Shown here: in pieces, positions 41,324 to 49,686 of the stretch
Layout: each line of letters begins with the position of its first letter
Position numbering within the stretch: position 1 is the first letter of the stretch
NCBI GenBank assembly: GCA_041666525.1
Contig: JBAYGT010000004.1
Coordinates: forward strand, 1-64,000
DNA length: 64,000 nucleotides
Direction: 5' to 3'
Source of the DNA: JBAXTZ01 sp041666525
GTDB lineage: Bacteria > Bacillota > Negativicutes > JBAXTZ01
The notes under the pieces: generated by a model
Databases searched by the model: none
Seen by the model: the letters and a program-made list of their open reading frames with translations, nothing else
Told to the model about the DNA's origin: nothing
Program-made: the position numbers and the translations under genes

Positions 41324-42094
41324 ATGTTATTGATGAAAAGTTCTCAATTAAGACAAGCTGCTGCAGCTGAGGTGAAGAAGCACCGCAAAGTGGTATTTTC
41401 AGCTTTTTTGATTCTGACCATTGTCAGCTACGCGCCGGCTTATTATGGAGGAATCGCGACCTCAATCGGGGAAACGGCGATAATGATGCTGTGGATATTG
41501 AGCGAATTAGCCTGTGCCGCATATATTATTGCGACGACAAAAGGCTATGCGAAATTTTCTTTGAAAGCGGCTACCGGCGGTGTGCCTTCCATCCGGGATT
41601 TGTTTGTCGGAGTAAAGGATGTTTGGCGATCTTTTCTGGCCTTGTTATTAATAGCGGTCAGAGTGTTTTTGTGGAGCCTGCTGTTTATTGTGCCGGGAAT
41701 AATCGCACATTACAGATATATACTTACTTTTTATGTTATGAACGATAATCCGGATTTTACAATTACTCAGTGCTTGAAAGAAAGTGAACGACTCATGGAA
41801 GGCAACAAACTAAAACTGTTTGTGATTGTTCTGTATTATATAATCATGGCAATTATTTTCAGTCTGTTGTTGGAGTTAATATTGCTGCTGCTAATGCTCG
41901 TAGTTTCAATACCGCTAGTTTATCTGCTGGATTCAAGTTCGGTGACGCTAGCACTCTGCTATTTTGTTGCCGGTTTTTCATCCGTATTGATAGCTTTTTC
42001 AATTATGCTGTTAAAAATAAACACGGTAACGGCACGATTTTATTATGAAATAGTGAATGCGGATCGGAGGGAACAAGTTGGGCAGGTAATATAA
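41324..42094 (+). CDS. DUF975 family integral membrane protein
   Basis: A 256-residue protein with about five or six membrane helices. The DUF975 pattern is seen: YRYILTFYVMNDNPDFTITQ followed by CLKESERLMEGNKLKLFVIV. Function unknown; the family is widespread in Firmicutes. The ATG at 41324 follows AAAGGAAAGTGGAAGA; Met4 is a possible start. It stands alone between palindromic intergenic regions. Confidence 0.75.
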   Translation: MLLMKSSQLRQAAAAEVKKHRKVVFSAFLILTIVSYAPAYYGGIATSIGETAIMMLWILSELACAAYIIATTKGYAKFSLKAATGGVPSIRDLFVGVKDVWRSFLALLLIAVRVFLWSLLFIVPGIIAHYRYILTFYVMNDNPDFTITQCLKESERLMEGNKLKLFVIVLYYIIMAIIFSLLLELILLLLMLVVSIPLVYLLDSSSVTLALCYFVAGFSSVLIAFSIMLLKINTVTARFYYEIVNADRREQVGQVI

Positions 42095-42161
42095 GGAATA
42101 TGCCGCTTTTAATTTATGCACTGAACTTATATTTTATTCATTACTGAATGCGCGTTATTTC

Positions 42162-42209
42162 GCTCTCGCGCCTTACTTTTGGGTCAAGCCAAAAGTATAT
42201 TGCGAGAGC
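42162..42209. repeat. Nested inverted repeat, candidate dispersed element
   Basis: Outer 8-bp arms GCTCTCGC / GCGAGAGC enclose inner 8-bp arms ACTTTTGG / CCAAAAGT. A-run follows on the forward strand, so it is not a forward terminator. The inner part resembles short palindromic repeats dispersed in many bacterial genomes; copy number must be counted. Confidence 0.5.
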
Positions 42210-42255
42210 AAAAAAAACGGTTTTTGCTTTCACAACAGCGTTATGGGGAATAACA

Positions 42256-42294
42256 AAAAACCTCGCGAGGCATTTCTGCCGCCGCGAGGTTTTT
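42256..42294. terminator. Terminator for the GGGtGRT operon, two-way
   Basis: A perfect 12-bp stem AAAAACCTCGCG / CGCGAGGTTTTT with an inner GGCA/TGCC pair. It ends the minus-strand gene stopping at 42318 and can also act forward. Confidence 0.85.
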
Positions 42295-42317
42295 ATATGT
42301 CAATTGAGTTGTTTTTA

Positions 42318-43316
42318 TTAGCGGGAAGCTTCTTCAATTGCTACTGCAACGGAAACGCTGGCGCCGACCATCGGGTTGTTACCCATGCCGATCAGTCCCA
42401 TCATTTCAACGTGTGCCGGTACTGAAGACGAACCTGCGAATTGGGCGTCGGAGTGCATCCGGCCCATAGTGTCGGTCATACCGTAGGATGCCGGGCCAGC
42501 CGCCATATTGTCAGGATGCAGGGTTCGGCCGGTGCCGCCGCCGGACGCAACCGAGAAATATTTTTTGCCGCGTTCGTTGGATTCTTTTTTGTAAGTTCCG
42601 GCAACCGGATGCTGGAAGCGGGTCGGATTGGTAGAGTTACCGGTAATGGAAACGTCTACGTCTTCCAAAGTCATTATCGCAACGCCTTCCATTACTTCGT
42701 CAGCACCGTAACAACGGACTTTGGCGCGCTCGCCTTCGCTATAGCTGGTTTCTTTTACGATGTTCAATTTGCCGGTATAGTAGTCGAATTTAGTTTGAAC
42801 ATAGGTGAAACCGTTGATACGCGCGATAACCATTGCGGCATCTTTGCCCAGACCGTTCAAAATAACTTTAAGCGGAGCGGTACGAACTTTGTTAGCCGAA
42901 CGGGCAATACCGATAGCGCCTTCAGCGGCTGCAAATGATTCGTGGCCGGCAAGGAACGCAAAACATCTGGTTTCTTCGCGCAACAACATTGCGGCAAGAT
43001 TACCGTGGCCGATACCAACTTTGCGGCTGTCAGCAACTGAACCGGGGATGCAGAATGCTTGCAGGCCTTCGCCTAAAGCTTCAGCTGCATCGGCTGCTTT
43101 GGTGCAACCTTTTTTGATAGCGATTGCTGCGCCAAGGATATAGGCCCAGCAGGCGTTTTCAAAACAAATCGGTTGAATATTTTTAACAATGTTGTAAACG
43201 TCCATACCTTTATCTGTGCACATTTTTTGTGCTTCTTCTAATGAGGCAATGCCATACTTATCCAAAGTCTTTTGGATGGTCGCAATGCGGCGGTCATAAC
43301 TTTCGAACAATGCCAT
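42318..43316 (-). CDS. GGGtGRT family protein of unknown function
   Basis: A 332-residue cytoplasmic protein recognised by its signature ASGGGTGRTLHPDNMAAGPA and neighbouring conserved GNSTNPTRFQHPVAG. The family is highly conserved in anaerobic Firmicutes but has no known activity; it is regularly paired with a NifU-like gene, as here (25 bases downstream of it). Several conserved Cys (for example IQPICFENAC, CFAFLAGH) could hold a metal or cluster. GAGTG ribosome site precedes the ATG. Strong sequence order and codon use suggest a well-expressed core gene. Confidence 0.75.
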   Translation of the reverse strand: MALFESYDRRIATIQKTLDKYGIASLEEAQKMCTDKGMDVYNIVKNIQPICFENACWAYILGAAIAIKKGCTKAADAAEALGEGLQAFCIPGSVADSRKVGIGHGNLAAMLLREETRCFAFLAGHESFAAAEGAIGIARSANKVRTAPLKVILNGLGKDAAMVIARINGFTYVQTKFDYYTGKLNIVKETSYSEGERAKVRCYGADEVMEGVAIMTLEDVDVSITGNSTNPTRFQHPVAGTYKKESNERGKKYFSVASGGGTGRTLHPDNMAAGPASYGMTDTMGRMHSDAQFAGSSSVPAHVEMMGLIGMGNNPMVGASVSVAVAIEEASR

Positions 43317-43341
43317 TATATTTCACTCCTTCGCTCTCGAA

Positions 43342-44034
43342 TTATTTATGTCTCGGATCGATTGTTTTTACCGCTTCATCGATGCGGCCATATTTTCCTG
43401 CAGCTTTGGTCAACGCTTCATTCGCGTCAACGCCTTTATGGATGCTTTCCATCATTTTGCCAAGATTGACAAAACGATAGCCGATAATCTGGTCGTTAGC
43501 ATCCAAACCGATTTCGGTAATATAGCCTTCGGCTAATTCAAGATAACGCGGGCCTTTGGCAACAGTACCGTAAGTTGTTCCGATTTGGCTGCGTAAGCCT
43601 TTGCCCAAATCTTCCAAACCAGCGCCGATCGGCAGTCCGTCATCCGAAAAAGCCGTTTGCGTACGGCCGTAAGATATTTGCAAAAACAATTCGCGCATAG
43701 CTGTGTTGATAGCATCACAGACCAAATCAGTATTCAATGCTTCTAAAATGGTCTTTCCCGGCATAATTTCTGCGGCCATTGCTGCAGAATGAGTCATGCC
43801 TGAGCAACCGAGTGTTTCAATCAAGGCTTCTTGAATGATGCCTTCCTTGACGTTCAAGGTTAATTTGCAGGCGCCCTGTTGCGGAGCGCACCAGCCCACA
43901 CCGTGGGTCAGACCGTTGATATCTTTGATTTCCTTGGAAACTGTCCATTTTCCTTCTTGAGGAATGGGTGCTGAGTCGTGTTTACAACCCTTGGCAACAC
44001 AAATCATTTGTTCGACTTCGTGTGAATAATTCAT
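43342..44034 (-). CDS. NifU/IscU-like scaffold protein paired with GGGtGRT
   Basis: A 230-residue protein with a NifU_N-like region: the Cys-containing GWCAPQQGACKLTLNV and ALIETLGCSGMTHSAAMAAE resemble the conserved cysteine loops of IscU/SufU, although spaced differently. The extra C-terminal 100 residues are not in ordinary scaffolds. It probably binds or transfers an iron-sulfur cluster to its partner GGGtGRT protein; this is inference from family and context. GAGAGGAGCTAAGTA precedes the ATG. First gene of a two-gene operon. Confidence 0.72.
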   Translation of the reverse strand: MNYSHEVEQMICVAKGCKHDSAPIPQEGKWTVSKEIKDINGLTHGVGWCAPQQGACKLTLNVKEGIIQEALIETLGCSGMTHSAAMAAEIMPGKTILEALNTDLVCDAINTAMRELFLQISYGRTQTAFSDDGLPIGAGLEDLGKGLRSQIGTTYGTVAKGPRYLELAEGYITEIGLDANDQIIGYRFVNLGKMMESIHKGVDANEALTKAAGKYGRIDEAVKTIDPRHK

Positions 44035-44112
44035 TACTTAGCTCCTCTCGAAAATTTTGTCGTAGCTATATTCTATATCAGAAGCGGTATTTCCTGCAAG
44101 CTATTGCGTGGT

Positions 44113-44141
44113 TTGCTAAAAATCTTTCTGAATGATATAAT
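44113..44141 (+). promoter_or_regulatory. Promoter of the serine/aminotransferase operon
   Basis: TTGCTA (44113..44118), 17-base spacer and perfect TATAAT (44136..44141), about 30 bases ahead of the aminotransferase start. Confidence 0.75.
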
Positions 44142-44169
44142 GCGCGTGTAAAAAAATAATAGGAGCTTG

Positions 44170-45330
44170 GTGTTTATTGTGTTAAAGAAGCAATTTTTGA
44201 TGATTCCCGGACCGACGATGGTACCGGAGCGGGTAATTCAGGCGATGACGCGTCCGGTTATTAACCATCGCGGTGTTTTGTTTGAAGGGTTGCTGAAAGA
44301 TTGCACCCAACGGTTGAAAACGGTTTTTCAGACTAATAACGATGTAATTCTGTTTCCGTCCAGCGGTACCGGAGTGATGGAAGCGGCAATTGCTAATTTT
44401 GTCGGCAAGAACGAAAAAGTACTGGCATTAACGGTTGGCGTATTTGGCGAGCGATGGGCGGAGATTGCCCGACGTTACGGTGCGGATGTCGAAGTTGTTG
44501 CGACCGAAGTCGGTTATGCAATCGATCCGAAAGTAGTTGAGGCCCGGTTAGCAAAAGATACTAATCATGAGATAAAAGTAATTTTGGTTACCCACAATGA
44601 GACTTCGGCATCGGTTACCAATGATGTCCAGGCTATCAGCGCGGCGCGCGGCAGTCATCCGGCATTGTTGATGGTTGATTCGGTCAGTGGTTTGGGCGCA
44701 ATGGAATTGAAAACTGACGACTGGAATCTGGACGTGGTGGTTGCCGGCAGTCAAAAATCGCTAATGATTCCTCCCGGTATCGGTGTTATGGCGGTTAGCG
44801 CCAAAGCCTGGGCCAAAGCCGATGTTACTGATAATCCGAAATTCTATTGGGATGCCAAATCCGCGCGCAAAGCGCTGGAAAAATGGCAAAACCCTTATAC
44901 TCCGCCGGTCAGTTTGCTGTTTGGTTTGCAAGAAGCGTTGAAGATGATTGAAGAAGAAGGACTGGCAACAATTTTCGTGCGTCATCGCAAACTGCGTAAT
45001 TGTATTCGCGCGGCGGCAAAGGCGCTTGGTTTAAAACTGCTCGCGCAGGATTATTGCGCATCAAATGCTGTTACCGGTATCTACCCGCCTGAAGGCGTTG
45101 AAGCCAAAAAAGTTCAAAAAATCATGCGTGAAACTTATGGCGTGACGATGGCCGGGGGACAGAAAGCGTTGGAAGGCAAAATTTTCCGCATCGGCCACAT
45201 GGGTTACTGTGCAATCAGTGACGTTATGGTGACAATCACGATGTTAGAAATGACACTTGTTGAACTGGGGATGAAAGTCGAACTGGGGGCAGGTGTTCGG
45301 GCGGCGCAACAGGAGTGGATGAAGGCTTAG
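44170..45330 (+). CDS. Class V aminotransferase (serine/alanine-glyoxylate aminotransferase family)
   Basis: A PLP enzyme of about 386 residues. Motifs: MIPGPTMVPERV at the start, SSGTGVMEAAIANF for PLP, VDSVSGLGAMEL and the lysine in GSQKSLMIPPG. The family includes serine-glyoxylate aminotransferases and, in some anaerobes, the enzyme that acts with SerA in serine synthesis; serA lies two genes downstream, so phosphohydroxypyruvate or hydroxypyruvate transamination is likely. The start is unclear: GTG at 44170 is closest to AGGAG, but GTG at 44179 fits family length and TTG at 44167 is also open. Confidence 0.88.
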   Translation: MFIVLKKQFLMIPGPTMVPERVIQAMTRPVINHRGVLFEGLLKDCTQRLKTVFQTNNDVILFPSSGTGVMEAAIANFVGKNEKVLALTVGVFGERWAEIARRYGADVEVVATEVGYAIDPKVVEARLAKDTNHEIKVILVTHNETSASVTNDVQAISAARGSHPALLMVDSVSGLGAMELKTDDWNLDVVVAGSQKSLMIPPGIGVMAVSAKAWAKADVTDNPKFYWDAKSARKALEKWQNPYTPPVSLLFGLQEALKMIEEEGLATIFVRHRKLRNCIRAAAKALGLKLLAQDYCASNAVTGIYPPEGVEAKKVQKIMRETYGVTMAGGQKALEGKIFRIGHMGYCAISDVMVTITMLEMTLVELGMKVELGAGVRAAQQEWMKA

Positions 45331-45436
45331 CTGATAGTGCTAACTGGTTATTGCAACGCTGATGACATTGGTCGTCGGCGTTGTTTTGCTGTTTAGTGAT
45401 AATCAGCAAATTGCTGGTCGGAGGAAGGCGGCGGGA

Positions 45437-46726
45437 ATGATGGAAAACGTGTTAATAAAACAAAAATACTCAGCGGTAATCCTCGCCGGTGGCCGTAGCT
45501 CAAGGATGGGCTGTGATAAAGCGTTGCTGGAGTATAACGGGCAAACAGCCGTAGAATATCTTGCCGGTCAGTTGAAAAGTTTATTTACGGACATTGTGAT
45601 TAGCATTAATCGAAATCAGGCGCTTTCGATTGAGCACTGCCGGACAGTGTCCGACGAAATCGATGATTTCGGGCCGTTAGCCGGGCTTGCCGCCGGACTG
45701 CGGGCGACAAAGCATGAAACAGTATTTGTGGTCGCGGTTGATTCGCCGAAGATTGATGCAAGGTTAATTGAACAGCTATTGGCAGCTATGACTGCGGATT
45801 GTATCGCGGTTATGCCGGAAAAGAATGGTCGTTTGGAACCGCTGTATGCGGTGTACGGCAAACGGGCTGTCGCGGTCATCGACGAATTGATTGCCCGGAA
45901 TATTCATCGCCCGACGGCATTAACCGACAGCGGGTTGGTGAAGCGATTTGTTCTGGATAGTGAACAGGGCATCGAAAACATTAACACGCGTGCTGATTAT
46001 GAGCGCTTTTGCCAAGCTGAACTGGCGGCGGTTATCACCCAAAAAATCAGCCGCTTCAGAAACGGTGTCGCCGAAACTAGTTTGGATGAGTTGATTGCTG
46101 AGCAACGAGTGGTGTTAAGAACGCCTGACGAACAGCGGTTTCTTTGCACGCCGGTCAATTTGCGCGAATTGTTTGTTGGCTGGGGTTATTCGCAAGGATT
46201 GCTGTCCGGTATTAGCGATGTAACAAGCATCGAACGTTGTAATGATTTTGCATATCGGATGTTATTACAGAATGAGGTACCGGTGGTTGAACCGGTACGT
46301 GAATTTATTCGGCCGGAAATTTCGTTTATGCAGAAAATGCAACGAACATTTTTTGAGCAGCAAGTGATTTTTCGCCGTACCGGCGCCGCGCACGCTGCCG
46401 GATTTTTTGATTCGGCGGGTAACTTGTTAAGTTTTTTTGAAGATATCGGCCGGCACAATGCTCTTGACAAAGCTATCGGAGCGTTGGTCATAAGCGGAAA
46501 TGTTCAGGCGGCAAAACACCTTTTATTGTCGTCACGCGTGAGCGTTGAGTTGCTGGAAAAAATCCGGCGTGTACCAGTTGGCGCAGTATATGCGGTGAGC
46601 GCGCCGAGCAATGCTGCAGTAGAACTTGCAGACGGTCTTGGACTTGCGTTAATTGGTTTTTTCAGAGATAATAGGTACAATTTTTACAATGATAAGGAGA
46701 CTAACAATGAAAATATTGATTGCTGA
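45437..46726 (+). CDS. MobA-FdhD fusion for molybdenum cofactor and formate dehydrogenase maturation
   Basis: A 429-residue fusion. Residues 1 to about 195 are MobA (LAGGRSSRMGCDKALLEYNG), which attaches GMP to molybdopterin. The C-terminal half is FdhD (RRTGAAHAAGFF, EDIGRHNALDKAIG), the sulfur-transfer protein that activates formate dehydrogenase. The usual FdhD Cys-x-x-Cys motif is not visible. The ATG at 45437 follows GAGGAAGG by eight bases; the longer frame from 45362 has no site. The end overlaps serA by 20 bases. It probably serves the formate dehydrogenase at 34654. Confidence 0.85.
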   Translation: MMENVLIKQKYSAVILAGGRSSRMGCDKALLEYNGQTAVEYLAGQLKSLFTDIVISINRNQALSIEHCRTVSDEIDDFGPLAGLAAGLRATKHETVFVVAVDSPKIDARLIEQLLAAMTADCIAVMPEKNGRLEPLYAVYGKRAVAVIDELIARNIHRPTALTDSGLVKRFVLDSEQGIENINTRADYERFCQAELAAVITQKISRFRNGVAETSLDELIAEQRVVLRTPDEQRFLCTPVNLRELFVGWGYSQGLLSGISDVTSIERCNDFAYRMLLQNEVPVVEPVREFIRPEISFMQKMQRTFFEQQVIFRRTGAAHAAGFFDSAGNLLSFFEDIGRHNALDKAIGALVISGNVQAAKHLLLSSRVSVELLEKIRRVPVGAVYAVSAPSNAAVELADGLGLALIGFFRDNRYNFYNDKETNNENIDC

Positions 46727-48284
46727 TCCGGTGGCTCAGGAAGGGATTGATATCCTGAAACTTGACCATCAGGTAGATATTAAAACCAAACAGACCGAAG
46801 AGCAGTTAATGGAAATTATCGGTGATTATGATGCACTGGTAGTGCGCAGTGAAACAAAAGTTACCAAAAATATTATTGACAAGGCTGATAAATTAAAAGC
46901 GATTGGCCGCGCCGGTGTCGGCATCGACAACATCGACGTTGAAGCTGCTACCCAAAAAGGCATCGTAGTACTAAATGCGCCGGAGGGCAATACCATAGCG
47001 GCTACCGAACATACAATGGCGATGATGCTGGCGCTGGCGCGCAATATTCCGCAAGCCTATATGTCGATGAAACAAGGAAAATGGGAACGCAGTAAATTTG
47101 TCGGCGTGGAATTGCGCGGTAAAACTATTGGTATTCTCGGATTGGGCCGTATTGGCCGCGGTGTTGCAAAACGGGCGGCGGCAATGGAAATGAAAATTCT
47201 TGGCTATGATCCGTATGTTACTGAAGAACAAGCCCGGTTGGTTGGAATCAGAAAGGCACAATTGGCAGAAATTTTTTCTGAATCCGATTTTATCACTTTG
47301 CATTTACCGCAGACACCGGATACAAAAGGTATGTTGAACAAGGCAGCATTTGAGAAAATGAAACCAACGGCACGGATAGTAAACTGTGCCCGCGGTGGCG
47401 TGGTTAATGAGGCGGATTTAGCCGCGGCGCTGAACAGCGGCATGATTGCCGGTGCTGCAGTAGACGTTTTTTCCAAAGAACCAATTGCAGCGGACAATCC
47501 GTTACTGTCGGCTGAGCGGATTTTGTTCACGCCGCATCTGGGTGCATCGACCGAAGAAGCACAGGTAGGCGTTGCTGTCGATGTCGCCCGGGGAATAATT
47601 CAGGTGCTGAAAGGCAAAACTGCGCAGACTGCGGTCAATATGGCAATGGTATCAAGCGCGACATTAGAAGCAATCAAGCCGTATTTTAATTTAGCCGAAA
47701 AAATGGGAACGCTGGCAGTGCAATTATTGCAAGGCGGCGTTGAAGAAATTCAGGTTGAGTATAACGGTGAAGTTAGCGGCTATGACTTACGGTTGTTGAC
47801 GGCGGCGGTTATCAAAGGTGTATTGGCACCGATGACTGAACAAAGCGTGAATTTCGTCAATGCCTATCATTTAGCCAAAGACCGCGGAATCCATGTTCGG
47901 GAAATCAAGAGCGAAGACAAAAAAGAGTTTGCCAATCTTATTACTGTAACCGTCGGTTCAACAGATGGCCGGCATTTGGTTGCCGGAACATTGTTGGGCG
48001 ACCGTGATGCGCGTATCGTCCGGATGGATAATTATCGGGTGGATATTGCGCCGAAAAAGGTATTGTTGATTTGCCCGCATGTCAATCGTCCGGGAATGAT
48101 TGGCAAGGTTGCAACAATTCTTGGTAAAAACAAAATAAACATCGGCGGCATGCAACTGGAGCAGATGGCACAACCGGGTAACAATATCATGTTGATTGCC
48201 TTGGAAGTTGAACCGGGATCGGCAGTGCTGGAACAAATTGCCGCGATTGACGGTGTGGCGCAACCGACTGTGGTAACGTTTTAA
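46707..48284 (+). CDS. serA: D-3-phosphoglycerate dehydrogenase
   Basis: A 525-residue long-form SerA. N-terminal catalytic and NAD domains (GRAGVGIDNIDVEAAT, GILGLGRIGRGVAKRA, NCARGGVVNE, TPHLGASTEEA) are followed by the intervening ASB domain and a C-terminal ACT domain (VNRPGMIGKVATILGKNKI) that usually binds serine for feedback. It starts serine synthesis from 3-phosphoglycerate. The ATG at 46707 follows ATAAGGAGA and lies inside the 3' end of the MobA-FdhD gene; the longer frame from 46653 is rejected. The stop codon is joined to the DUF1015 start. Confidence 0.95.
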   Translation: MKILIADPVAQEGIDILKLDHQVDIKTKQTEEQLMEIIGDYDALVVRSETKVTKNIIDKADKLKAIGRAGVGIDNIDVEAATQKGIVVLNAPEGNTIAATEHTMAMMLALARNIPQAYMSMKQGKWERSKFVGVELRGKTIGILGLGRIGRGVAKRAAAMEMKILGYDPYVTEEQARLVGIRKAQLAEIFSESDFITLHLPQTPDTKGMLNKAAFEKMKPTARIVNCARGGVVNEADLAAALNSGMIAGAAVDVFSKEPIAADNPLLSAERILFTPHLGASTEEAQVGVAVDVARGIIQVLKGKTAQTAVNMAMVSSATLEAIKPYFNLAEKMGTLAVQLLQGGVEEIQVEYNGEVSGYDLRLLTAAVIKGVLAPMTEQSVNFVNAYHLAKDRGIHVREIKSEDKKEFANLITVTVGSTDGRHLVAGTLLGDRDARIVRMDNYRVDIAPKKVLLICPHVNRPGMIGKVATILGKNKINIGGMQLEQMAQPGNNIMLIALEVEPGSAVLEQIAAIDGVAQPTVVTF

Positions 48285-49510
48285 TGGCAGAAGTACTACC
48301 ATTTAGAGCGCTTCGCCCCTATAAAGACAAAGTTGCCGTTGTAGCTTCACCGCCGTATGATGTGTTGAACAGTGTTGAAGCGGCGGAAAAAATCGTCGCT
48401 AATCCCAGCAGTTTCCTGCGGGTAGGCAAGGCGGAGGCAGAGCATCCCGACATTGATCCGTATGCACCGGAAATATATGAATATGCAGCATTACGCCTCG
48501 GCGCGATGATTGATGAGGGGTTGCTGTTTGAAGAAGCTAAACCGGCTTATTATATTTACCGGTTAATCAGAGGCGCGCATACTCAGACTGGAATAGCCGC
48601 GGCATATTCGGCGGCTGAATACCGTAACAACAAGATAAAAAAACATGAATTAACACGTCCGGATAAAGAAAACGACCGAGCCACACACATTCGTGTCACC
48701 CGCGCCCAAACCGGGCCGGTGTTTCTGGCGTATCGTGCCGATGCGGCTATGGCAAATATCGTTGCCGGTATCACAACCAGGATGCCGGAGTACGATTTTG
48801 TTGCCGATGACGGAGTGCGGCACAGTTTATGGGTAGCAGACTCAGAAACTGATATTGCTAACATTCGCGCTGCGTTTGCCGGTATTTCCGATTTATACAT
48901 CGCCGACGGGCATCACCGGTCAGCGGCGGCGGCTTTATTAGCCAGCCAGCAGCCGGACAACCCCGCCGCCCAAGTCTTTCTGGCAGTGGCTTTTCCGCAC
49001 GATCAGTTGGCGATTATGGATTATAACCGGGTAGTAAAAGACTTGAACGGGCTGACCAAGGTCGAATTCATTGAGGCAATTGCGAAGAACTTCCGAATTA
49101 GCAAGCTTGGCAAAGGCAGCGATGTGTCAGGAAAACCGCAGGCACGCCATGTGTTTGGTATGTATATCGATAATGAGTGGTATATGTTGCGCGCCAATGC
49201 GGCGATAATCGATGAAACTGATTGTCAGGCGCGGCTGGATGTTAATATTCTGCAGCGCAATGTTTTGCAACCGTTATTGGCGATTGAGGATCCGCGTACT
49301 GCGAAACGGATTGATTTTGTCGGTGGCATCCGCGGTATGAAAGAGTTGGAAAAACTGGTCGACAGCGGCGCTTACGCGGTGGCGTTTTCTTTGTTTCCGC
49401 CGTCAATGGATGAGTTGCTGGATATTGCCGACAATAACGAAATCATGCCGCCAAAATCGACATGGTTTGAACCTAAACTACGCGATGGCATTGTAATTAA
49501 CCGGATATAG
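48284..49510 (+). CDS. DUF1015 family protein with DGHHR motif
   Basis: A 408-residue cytoplasmic protein of DUF1015. It opens with LPFRALRPYKDKVAVVASPP, and Asp208-Gly-His-His-Arg212 (ADGHHRSAAAA) is the strongest motif. Similar DGHHR motifs occur in ParB/Srx-fold proteins, including the archaeal free serine kinase SerK. Its ATG overlaps the serA stop (TAATG), so the two are co-translated, and this adjacency recurs in many anaerobes. A role in serine or phosphoserine metabolism is likely but unproven. Confidence 0.8.
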   Translation: MAEVLPFRALRPYKDKVAVVASPPYDVLNSVEAAEKIVANPSSFLRVGKAEAEHPDIDPYAPEIYEYAALRLGAMIDEGLLFEEAKPAYYIYRLIRGAHTQTGIAAAYSAAEYRNNKIKKHELTRPDKENDRATHIRVTRAQTGPVFLAYRADAAMANIVAGITTRMPEYDFVADDGVRHSLWVADSETDIANIRAAFAGISDLYIADGHHRSAAAALLASQQPDNPAAQVFLAVAFPHDQLAIMDYNRVVKDLNGLTKVEFIEAIAKNFRISKLGKGSDVSGKPQARHVFGMYIDNEWYMLRANAAIIDETDCQARLDVNILQRNVLQPLLAIEDPRTAKRIDFVGGIRGMKELEKLVDSGAYAVAFSLFPPSMDELLDIADNNEIMPPKSTWFEPKLRDGIVINRI

Positions 49511-49518
49511 ATGGTAAT

Positions 49519-49572
49519 ATCAAAAATCCTGCACATGACGCACTTCGCTGTCGGTGCAGGATTTTTGATTTA
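49519..49572 (+). terminator. Terminator of the serA-DUF1015 operon
   Basis: A perfect 16-bp stem ATCAAAAATCCTGCAC with its complement, 19-base loop, ending in TTTTTGATTT. Confidence 0.85.
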
Positions 49573-49686
49573 GGATCAAGAAGCAAAAGTTGAATTATTT
49601 GCGCGCCAGTGGTAGCATCTTATATGCAAAATAATTTTGCACCATGAACAATGTTTTAAAAAGTTCAGCTTGAAAAGGAGTACCTT

